22,508 bases of DNA from assembly GCA_964645005.1 (NCBI GenBank), contig CAZXYS010000052.1, positions 1 through 22,508 of the forward strand, written 5' to 3'. The DNA comes from CAZXYS01 sp964645005 (lineage in GTDB: Bacteria > Bacteroidota > Ignavibacteria > Kapaibacteriales > UBA2268). The position numbers were made by a program, and so were the translations under genes. The notes under the pieces were generated by a model that was not told where the DNA came from, ran no database searches, and was given only the letters and a program-made list of their open reading frames with translations. Shown here piece by piece: positions 16,739 through 22,508 of the stretch. Numbering within the stretch: position 1 is the stretch's first letter; every line of letters begins with the position of its first letter.

Positions 16739-17176
16739 ATGAGATATTTGATAGTTATACTCGTGCTATTATTAGCAGCAAATATGCTTTATGCCAAGAA
16801 GCAGGGACAGGCAAAGATAGATTCCCTGCTGGCGGAGCTGGAAAAGGCGGAGGATGATACGAGTAAGGTGAAGTTGTACAATTTTATTTCCTGGGAATTT
16901 CAATTTTTCAACATATAAAAAAGTATAGAATATGCTGAAAAAGGACTTGCGCTTGCAAAAAAAATAGACAGGAAAAATGGTATAGCAAAATTTTATCAAT
17001 TGCTTGGACATTGGTATTTAGAAATAGGGAAAATGTCAAAAGCTCGGGATTGTTTCGAAAAATCTTTATTAATATTTTAAGAAATTGGCAATAAAAGTGG
17101 CATCGGTGCTGTTTTAGGAAATTTAGTAGTTTTTTATGGAAATATTAATAATTATCCAAGAGCGTTGAATTATCAC
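16739..17176 (+). pseudogene. Decayed TPR-repeat protein gene
   Basis: ATG 16739, 20 bases after the phosphatase gene, starts a clear signal peptide (MRYLIVILVLLLAANMLYA) and a conserved-looking lead-in (QAKIDSLLAELEKAEDDTSKVKLYN). The frame then meets TAA at 16916-16918, continues in the same frame with a recognisable TPR (KSIEYAEKGLALAKKIDRKNGIAK...YLEIGKMSKARDCFEKSLLIF), meets a second TAA at 17078-17080, and goes on with a third TPR-like stretch (GAVLGNLVVFYGNINNYPRALNYHNKA). It ends where the terminator hairpin begins. Both stops sit where this family usually has Glu, so single G-to-T changes from GAA would explain them. Intact relatives are often periplasmic TPR proteins fused to, or encoded beside, SpoIIE phosphatases or histidine kinases. 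The piece is therefore probably a dead sensor part of the Sia-like module. Confidence 0.7.
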
Positions 17177-17207
17177 AATAAGGCTGCCATTGGCAGCCTT
17201 ATTTTTA
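17177..17207. terminator. Bidirectional hairpin terminator between the TPR remnant and rplT
   Basis: A perfect 12-bp stem, AATAAGGCTGCC (17177-17188) and GGCAGCCTTATT (17192-17203), encloses a 3-base loop. The plus-strand side runs into TTATTTTT, a good U-tract. On the minus strand only TTATT follows. It lies 17 bases beyond the rplT stop and so can end the infC-rpmI-rplT transcript, and better still transcripts coming rightward from the phosphatase operon. Confidence 0.85.
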
Positions 17208-17223
17208 TGAATCAATTATTTTA

Positions 17224-17568
17224 TCATTTCATAGCTTGTTTAACAATACTCGAGAAAACGTCCGGCTTATTCATTGCGAAGTCAGCTAACACCTTACGAT
17301 TAATCATGATATTGTTTTGTTTCAAACCATGAATAAGGCGTGAATAAGTAGTGCCGTTCTCTCGTGCCGCAGCGTTGATCCTTACGATCCACAACTTGCG
17401 GAAATTACGCTTTTTAAGTTTTCTTCCGGTATAAGCATATTGCATGCCTTTTTCGATATGATGCTTCGCAACCTTCCAGACGTTTTTCCTGACGCCCCAG
17501 TACCCTTTGGCATGCTTAAGAAATTTCTTTCTTCTGCGGTGCGAAGCTGCTTTGTTCTGCGCTCTCAT
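17224..17568 (-). CDS. rplT: 50S ribosomal protein L20 (bL20)
   Basis: The 114-residue basic protein is collinear with bL20: HRRRKKFLKHAKGYWGVRKNV at the start, AYTGRKLKKRNFRKLWIVRIN in the middle, then AARENGTTYSRLIHGLKQ and NRKVLADFA. It binds 23S rRNA early in 50S assembly. The ATG is preceded by AGGAG seven to eight bases upstream. In many bacteria L20 also represses its own operon by binding mRNA ahead of rpmI or infC. The gene is the last of the infC-rpmI-rplT operon, 100 bases after rpmI, and is followed by the hairpin at 17177-17203. Confidence 0.97.
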   Translation of the reverse strand: MRAQNKAASHRRRKKFLKHAKGYWGVRKNVWKVAKHHIEKGMQYAYTGRKLKKRNFRKLWIVRINAAARENGTTYSRLIHGLKQNNIMINRKVLADFAMNKPDVFSSIVKQAMK

Positions 17569-17668
17569 TGTAAATCTCCTGATTTATTCTACATCTGCGG
17601 CTTAGGGAGAGCTTCATTCCCCTTTTGCTCGCTTTTATAATTTAAAATAGATAGAAGCAAGGTATTGT

Positions 17669-17866
17669 TTAACCATGTGCTAAAAGCCTTCTGACCCTTG
17701 TCATATTTGTACTGTCAACTGTTGTTGACTGACGAAGATTTCTCTTCCTCTTACGATTTTTCTTCGTCAGAATATGGTTTTTAAAAGCCTTTTCTCTTTT
17801 GTATTTGCCGCTTGCCGTTCTTTTGAATCGTTTCTTGGCAGCGCAATTTGTCTTCATTTTTGGCAT
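17669..17866 (-). CDS. rpmI: 50S ribosomal protein L35 (bL35)
   Basis: The 65-residue, strongly basic protein shows the bL35 pattern: MPKMKTNCAAKKRFKRTASGK, a central KREKAFKNHILTKK and a C-terminal RNLRQSTTVDSTNMTRVRRLL. It is a structural protein of the large ribosomal subunit. It lies between infC and rplT, as in most bacteria, with a 290-base gap to infC and 100 bases to rplT. Confidence 0.97.
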   Translation of the reverse strand: MPKMKTNCAAKKRFKRTASGKYKREKAFKNHILTKKNRKRKRNLRQSTTVDSTNMTRVRRLLAHG

Positions 17867-18156
17867 TTTTTACCTGTCACTATTTTATTTTACAAAATTA
17901 TTGCCAAATCTTAAATATCCGATTATCAAAAATAAAGGAGCAACAAAATTATAAAATTATTTTATTTTTATAAAATTTATTTGCCTATAAATGTAATATA
18001 AAAGGATTATTTGGTCTAAAAGCAAATATATCCAATAGTTAGCAAATTATAACTTAGTTCAGATAAACTGCTAAATAAAATTTTAACGAATGAATATTAC
18101 CTCATCTAAGATATGAGTTAAATTTTATATCTCTGAAATAATAATGATCTTAAACC
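17867..18156 (-). other. Long AT-rich infC-rpmI spacer
   Basis: This 290-base spacer within the IF3 operon has no reading frame of note and is nearly all A and T. A weak hairpin, CTCAT/ATGAG, is seen around 18101-18116. The spacer is long compared with the usual short infC-rpmI gap and could hold a promoter for the ribosomal-protein genes or the mRNA site where L20 represses. I see no clear pseudoknot or promoter by eye. Confidence 0.4.
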
Positions 18157-18741
18157 TTAGCTGTCTTTCTTTTTCTTAGATTTACCCGGAGCCATAACAA
18201 CAGACAGGTTCTTACCCTCATATTTCAGAGGCGAATCAACTTTTGCTATGTCGCTTAATTCTTCAATGAATCTCTCAAGCAATTCTTTACCGATTTCTTT
18301 ATGGGTGATTTCGCGACCGCGGAAAATGACTGTCCCTTTAACTTTATTACCGTCCTCAATGAAACTACGGGCATGCTTTGTTTTAAAGTTGAAGTCGTGT
18401 TCGGCAGTACGCCATTTGAAGCGGATCTCTTTCATTTGCTGCTGTTGTTGCTGCTTGCGCTGCAGCTTATCTTTCTTTTGCTGCTCATAAATGAATTTAC
18501 CGTAGTCAATGATCTTGCATACTGGCGGCTTAGCCTGTGGAGCTATTTCGACCAGATCGAGTTCGCGGTCTTCAGCAATTTGCAGAGCTTTCTGCGGCGG
18601 CATTATTCCGAGCATTTTACCGTCAGAATCCACAACGCGGACTTCCTTAGTCCTTATTTCATCGTTAACTCTTTGGCGCTTTTGTTTTTTACCTTTTTTT
18701 CCCTTCGCCGGTGAGGCGGGTGATAAATAAATAGACCTCAA
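18157..18741 (-). CDS. infC: Translation initiation factor IF-3
   Basis: The 194-residue product has the IF-3 N-domain (RVNDEIRTKEVRVVDSDGKMLGIMPPQKALQIAE), the linker helix (KLQRKQQQQQQMKEIRFKW) and the C-domain (HDFNFKTKHARSFIEDGNKVKGTVIFRGREITHKEIGKELL). IF-3 keeps the 30S subunit free and proofreads the start codon. No ATG is available in frame before the N-domain. I chose TTG 18741, which has AGGA five bases upstream. ATT 18732, nine bases further in, is the alternative and is the kind of start used in E. coli infC. A rare start codon is typical of infC, because IF-3 discriminates against it and so limits its own synthesis. The gene diverges from lysS. Confidence 0.95.
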   Translation of the reverse strand: MRSIYLSPASPAKGKKGKKQKRQRVNDEIRTKEVRVVDSDGKMLGIMPPQKALQIAEDRELDLVEIAPQAKPPVCKIIDYGKFIYEQQKKDKLQRKQQQQQQMKEIRFKWRTAEHDFNFKTKHARSFIEDGNKVKGTVIFRGREITHKEIGKELLERFIEELSDIAKVDSPLKYEGKNLSVVMAPGKSKKKKDS

Positions 18742-19007
18742 GAATATCCTTTTTATTTGTTTAAAATAATAATTAGTTGTTACTTAAATATTTTTGAAAT
18801 TAATTACAAGAATTCAATATACAAGATTATTATATAAAATGAAAGACGAATTAATAACAAAAGATTTATTAAATTATACAATTATCATTCCAAAAAACGA
18901 ATTAAATTTAAAATATTTAGTCAATAAAGCAAAAAAATATGTTAATTCGTCAATATTCACTAAATTTGACAAAAATTATTACGGATTAATACGGATTCGG
19001 CAAAAAC

Positions 19008-20540
19008 ATGGCAAATACCAACAGGAGCGAACAAGAATTAAGACGTCTCGAAGAACTTAATTTGCTCAGGGAAGCAGGAATCGAACCTTACCCTTATTCT
19101 TTCGATAAAACCCATTCCGCAAAGGAAATCCTGGATAACTTCAGCGATGAAGACCCCGCGCCCTTTTCGGAAGTTTCCGCAGCCGGGCGGATAATGTCCC
19201 TCCGCCGCATGGGAAAGGCGAGCTTTTTCCATATCCAGGATGAAACCGGCAGGATACAGATTTATTTCCGCAAAAACGATATCCCTGATTTTTATGACAA
19301 TCTTAAAAAGCTTGACATCGGCGATATAATCGGTATCAAGGGATTTGTCTTCAGGACGCGGATGGGCGAGATCTCTGTCCATGCGCGGGAAGTCGAAGTG
19401 CTCTGTAAATCCATAAAACCGCTCCCCGTAGCCAAGGAAGAAGTTGACGAGCAGGGCAGCAAAATAGTCCATGACGCTTTTGCCGATAAGGAAATCCGCT
19501 ACCGAAGGCGCTATCTCGATCTGATAGTCAATTCCGAAATAAAAGATACATTCATCAAAAGGTCGAGAACTATCTCAGCTATGCGCCGGTTCTTCGATGC
19601 CCGCGGCTGGCTCGATGTGGAAACGCCCGTATTACAGCCGATTTACGGCGGCGCTTCGGCGCGTCCGTTCGTGACCCATCATCATGCCCTTGATATCGAA
19701 CTGTTTCTCAGAATAGCCGACGAGCTATATCTTAAGCGCCTCATCGTCGGCGGTTTCGAAGGCGTTTACGAGATCAGTAAGAACTTCCGCAACGAAGGCA
19801 TGGACCGCACGCATAATCCCGAATTTACGGCGATGGAAATTTACGTCGCCTACAAGGATTACAACTGGATGATGGACATGACCGAAGACCTGATCTGCTA
19901 CATCGCCGAACAGGTGAACGGCACGAGAGAGATAGAATTCGCCGGCAGCAATGTCAAGCTGGATAAGCCGTTCCGGCGGGCGCCGATGTCCGAACTATTC
20001 AGGGAATATACCGGCAAAGACTTGATTAACGCAGGCAAAGATGAACTTATAACTGCAGCTAACGAACATAATGTGGAAATAGACGAAACCTGGGGCGAGA
20101 TGAAAATTCTCGATGAGATCTTCAGCGAAAGGATAGAGCCGAACTTGATCGAGCCTACATTCGTCATCGATTACCCAAAAGCTATGTCCCCCCTCGCAAA
20201 AAATCATCGCGCAAAAGATGGCATAGTTGAGCGTTTCGAGCTTTATATTTGCGGCAGCGAGATGGCGAATGCTTTTTCCGAGCTGAACGATCCCGAAGAC
20301 CAGCGTGAACGCCTTGAAGAACAGGCTCGCAACCGTGCGGCTGGCGACGAAGAAGCCATGGCGCTTGATGAGGACTTTATCTATGCGCTCGAAGTGGGCA
20401 TGCCCCCGGCGGCAGGACTCGGCATAGGCATTGACAGGCTCGTTATGCTGCTGACAGGCGAGACTTCGATCAGGGATGTCATGTTCTTTCCGCAGATGCG
20501 CCCGGAAAGAACACAAGAGCAGAAGAAGGATAAAGAATAA
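19008..20540 (+). CDS. lysS: Lysyl-tRNA synthetase, class II
   Basis: The 510-residue enzyme charges tRNA-Lys with lysine using ATP. An OB-fold anticodon-binding domain spans about 55-140 (GRIMSLRRMGKASFFHIQDETG). The class II catalytic domain follows: motif 1 around FFDARGWLDVETPVL (195-209), motif 2 FRNEGMDRTHNPEFTAMEIY (260-279) and motif 3 GLGIGIDRLVMLL (470-482). Lysine-pocket residues lie in the GSEMANAFSELNDP stretch (416-429). The length is normal and all motifs are complete. The start is ATG 19008. No strong ribosome binding site is visible upstream (an ACGGATT lies about 20 bases away), and the preceding 265 bases are AT-rich. The C-terminal tail is a short charged extension (EQKKDKE). 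Confidence 0.97.
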   Translation: MANTNRSEQELRRLEELNLLREAGIEPYPYSFDKTHSAKEILDNFSDEDPAPFSEVSAAGRIMSLRRMGKASFFHIQDETGRIQIYFRKNDIPDFYDNLKKLDIGDIIGIKGFVFRTRMGEISVHAREVEVLCKSIKPLPVAKEEVDEQGSKIVHDAFADKEIRYRRRYLDLIVNSEIKDTFIKRSRTISAMRRFFDARGWLDVETPVLQPIYGGASARPFVTHHHALDIELFLRIADELYLKRLIVGGFEGVYEISKNFRNEGMDRTHNPEFTAMEIYVAYKDYNWMMDMTEDLICYIAEQVNGTREIEFAGSNVKLDKPFRRAPMSELFREYTGKDLINAGKDELITAANEHNVEIDETWGEMKILDEIFSERIEPNLIEPTFVIDYPKAMSPLAKNHRAKDGIVERFELYICGSEMANAFSELNDPEDQRERLEEQARNRAAGDEEAMALDEDFIYALEVGMPPAAGLGIGIDRLVMLLTGETSIRDVMFFPQMRPERTQEQKKDKE

Positions 20541-20616
20541 AATAATACATAACATTAGTGATCAATATAGATCAGTTAAGACAAAAAGTGAATAAATAGA
20601 CAGGTAATTATTTAAT

Positions 20617-21690
20617 ATGGCTGAATATAGACCACCGGCAGCCGAATTTGAATTTTTCAGACGTCCCCGGAAAAAGAAACCTAAAGTAATAGTCAATATT
20701 ATTCTTATAGTTCTGACATTCATCAGCACTACCATCGCCGGTGTGATGTGGGTTGGAAAGGAATTCACGGAAATATCCAACTGGCACTACGGAATAACAT
20801 ATTCCCTGCTGATAATGGGCTTTCTGACGGCACATGAGTTCGGGCATTACTTTGCGGCGCGCTATCACAAGGTTGATGCAACGCTGCCGTATTATATCCC
20901 GCTGCCGATTCTTTTCGGCACTATGGGCGCAGTCATCAAGACGAGATCGCCTATCCCCACAAAAAAAGCCCTTTTCGACATAGGTGTAACAGGTCCGCTC
21001 GCGGGATTTGTGGTATGTGTGGTGTATCTTATCGCCGGCTTGCAAACACTGCCGTCGATCGACTATATCTACGATATCCACCCCGAATACCTTGTCTTCA
21101 ATCAGGGACATATTCCTAACCACGGGCTGCATTTTGGCAATACACTGCTTTACGGCATATTCTCAAGCACATTTGCCAATCCTGACGGCTTCCTGCCTCC
21201 GATGAATGAGATATATCATTATCCCTTCTTATGTGTTGGCTGGTTCGGGCTGTTTGTGACTGCCCTGAACATGCTGCCGATGGGTCAGCTCGACGGCGGA
21301 CATGTTCTTTACGCCATGTTCGGCAGAAAGCAGTGGAAATTCAGCCGCATTCTGTGGTGGGTAATTTTCGTATTCGGACTGAGCGCAATTTTCGGATTGG
21401 TGCATGATCTTCTCGCGCAAAATTTTGACAATTCATTCCTTAATTTCCTCAAATCAATCATCTATCAGCCCTTAAATTCGATCAAGACAGCGATACCCTG
21501 GATATTCGACGGCTGGGGCGGCTGGCTTTTGTGGGCACTCGTCGTAAGAATATTCATTAAAATTGAACACCCGCCAATCGCGCCGGGTGAGAGACTGGAT
21601 AACAGGCGCATGGTAATCGGTGCCATAGCTCTTTTGATCCTGGTATTCTGCCTGTCGCCTAATGCGGCATATTTTGTTGAGCCGGCGTAG
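20617..21690 (+). CDS. M50-family membrane metalloprotease (site-2 protease type)
   Basis: The 357-residue polytopic membrane protein has the zinc site HEFGH (H73, E74, H77) in a transmembrane helix, and the second M50 motif NMLPMGQLDGGH (218-229), whose Asp is the third zinc ligand. Other hydrophobic segments lie at about 25-46, 60-72, 125-145, 245-262 and 335-350. The ARYHKVDATLPYYIPLP stretch after the active site and FDIGVTGPLAGF are features of the EGY/slr0643-like M50 group that lacks a PDZ domain. Such enzymes cut substrates within the membrane, often anti-sigma factors or small membrane proteins. The substrate here is unknown. The basic N-terminus (FFRRPRKKKPK) puts that end in the cytoplasm. 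The gene follows lysS by 76 bases and may be co-transcribed with it. Confidence 0.88.
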   Translation: MAEYRPPAAEFEFFRRPRKKKPKVIVNIILIVLTFISTTIAGVMWVGKEFTEISNWHYGITYSLLIMGFLTAHEFGHYFAARYHKVDATLPYYIPLPILFGTMGAVIKTRSPIPTKKALFDIGVTGPLAGFVVCVVYLIAGLQTLPSIDYIYDIHPEYLVFNQGHIPNHGLHFGNTLLYGIFSSTFANPDGFLPPMNEIYHYPFLCVGWFGLFVTALNMLPMGQLDGGHVLYAMFGRKQWKFSRILWWVIFVFGLSAIFGLVHDLLAQNFDNSFLNFLKSIIYQPLNSIKTAIPWIFDGWGGWLLWALVVRIFIKIEHPPIAPGERLDNRRMVIGAIALLILVFCLSPNAAYFVEPA

Positions 21691-21770
21691 TAGATAATTT
21701 CAAAAAATAATCATTTTTTCTTTCGGTCTGATTTGTAATTCTATTTTATAAATAATGAGAGGATATATTT

Positions 21771-22445
21771 ATGAGATATATTTCCCTGCTATTGCTAATA
21801 GCTTTAACTACCCCGTTCATGAATTGTTGCAGCGATGACAGCAACACTACGGAACCTGATTTCAACAATTTTCGGGTGCCTTTCGGCGAAGTGATCAGAT
21901 GGACTTATGAAAGAGAGATGGTTTCAGGCGGCGATCTTCATGATACTGTAGAAATTGATTATGTCGATAAACTTGTGAGGAATGACAGCATTTTCCATAA
22001 GCTGGACAGTTATTTTGAAGATAATGCTGACGATGAAATTCTTTTCCATCTGCAAAATCAGGAAGGTTACTTTCTCGGCGCTGAAAGCGATTTTTTTGTA
22101 AAACTGCTCGCCTATCCTATCAAGGACGGCTATTCCGAAGAGCTGCAGGGCTATCGTGAATTCGACTGGGCTGGCAAAGACGGTAAAACTCAGATCGATA
22201 CTGCCCGGCAAATCCTTGAAATTCAAACAAATGAAAAAGTGAATATTAATGGCAGCACATACAATTGCATTTTTTCAAATATTTACAATGAAACTAAGGA
22301 CGGCGAAAAGCTGCCGGCGGAGGATCTTAAATTTTATTTCGCTAAAGATATAGGTTTAATCAAGATATATGGCAATCTTAACGGGGATACGGCGCACAAA
22401 GTAATCTCGCTTGAACTGCTGAGTTACGCTAAAATTGAAAATTAA
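21771..22445 (+). CDS. Probable lipoprotein of unknown function
   Basis: ATG 21771 lies behind a GAGAGGAT stretch. The 224-residue protein begins MRYISLLLLIALTTPFMNCC, a hydrophobic signal followed by Cys at 19 and 20. The lipobox is imperfect (F-M-N-C), but the Ser/Asp/Thr-rich run right after it (SDDSNTTEPD) is typical of lipoproteins. The rest is acidic and probably beta-rich (GEVIRWTYERE, IEIDYVDKLV-like strands, NGSTYNCIFSNIYNE, LKFYFAKDIGLIKIYG). The last pattern resembles small secreted proteins that read out a YxxxxGLIKxY strand near the end. I do not recognise a family with certainty. It is the last complete gene in the window, and only 63 bases follow it. Confidence 0.7.
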   Translation: MRYISLLLLIALTTPFMNCCSDDSNTTEPDFNNFRVPFGEVIRWTYEREMVSGGDLHDTVEIDYVDKLVRNDSIFHKLDSYFEDNADDEILFHLQNQEGYFLGAESDFFVKLLAYPIKDGYSEELQGYREFDWAGKDGKTQIDTARQILEIQTNEKVNINGSTYNCIFSNIYNETKDGEKLPAEDLKFYFAKDIGLIKIYGNLNGDTAHKVISLELLSYAKIEN

Positions 22446-22508
22446 CCCATTTATTCTTGACTTTGACACTCGTCTGCAAAAAATCGCCGTAAGTCATTGA
22501 TTTTTCGT

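Noticed and set aside
18301..18714. 137-codon plus-strand frame opposite infC
   Set aside because: Antisense to a clear infC; its leucine-rich run is the complement of the poly-Gln and Lys codons of IF-3.
18794..19060. Reading frame of 88 codons ahead of and overlapping the start of lysS
   Set aside because: It starts at TTG, has no ribosome binding site, is almost entirely A and T codons (Lys, Asn, Ile, Leu), and its end is merely the lysS start region in another frame. I see no family likeness.
19995..20555. 186-codon minus-strand frame opposite lysS
   Set aside because: Antisense to an unmistakable class II lysyl-tRNA synthetase, with no domain of its own.
22429..22508. Possible 3' end of a minus-strand gene entering from the right edge
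   Set aside because: Two minus-strand frames are open to the window edge, with stops at 22429 and 22451, but only 18 to 26 codons are visible and nothing allows a choice or a family call.

Overview
The window looks like a chromosome segment from the Bacteroidota/Chlorobi side of the tree. Ignavibacteria or Kapabacteria-like bacteria are my best guess, inferred only from gene content. The pointers are several secreted proteins ending in type IX secretion (T9SS) sorting domains, TIG/IPT and SBBP repeats, a FISUMP domain, PKD-like repeats, purine-rich GGAGG-type ribosome binding sites, and AT-rich gaps carrying small palindromic repeats.

Layout. (1) Bases 1-1597: the 3' end of a T9SS cargo gene with Asp-box repeats, then a convergent SpoU/TrmH rRNA methyltransferase. 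(2) Bases 1598-2370: a gene-free AT-rich gap with two palindromic repeat elements. (3) Bases 2379-11883: a same-strand run of exported proteins. It holds a small T9SS protein that apparently starts at ATC, a seven-TIG plus FISUMP protein split by an in-frame TGA, an Omp28-related T9SS protein, and a 1382-residue DUF7948/SBBP/PKD-like/T9SS protein. (4) Bases 11888-13103: an outer-membrane barrel gene whose C-terminal linker and SPOR-like domain are in another frame because of an A7 run. (5) Bases 13116-16718: a Sia-type partner-switching module made of a membrane-anchored SpoIIE/PP2C phosphatase, a SiaB-like kinase, a SiaC-like phosphoprotein and a second, soluble RsbU-like phosphatase. A decayed TPR gene follows. 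(6) Bases 17177-18741, minus strand: the classic infC-rpmI-rplT operon, ending at a perfect 12-bp hairpin. (7) Bases 19008-22445, plus strand: lysS, an M50 site-2-type protease, and a probable lipoprotein of unknown function.

How the genes fit together. Regions 1-4 are cell-surface or secreted cargo, and at least four products carry or plausibly carry T9SS C-terminal domains. The Sia-like module directly downstream could convert an envelope signal, sensed by the periplasmic coiled coil of the first phosphatase, into the phosphorylation state of the SiaC protein. In Pseudomonas that protein controls a diguanylate cyclase, but no GGDEF gene lies in this window. The right end is housekeeping.

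The most noticeable anomaly is that four genes are disrupted: an ATC start, an internal TGA, a homopolymer frameshift, and a TPR gene with two TAA codons. All four encode exported or repeat-type proteins, while every housekeeping frame is intact. Sequence error, real decay or phase variation cannot be separated from one consensus sequence.
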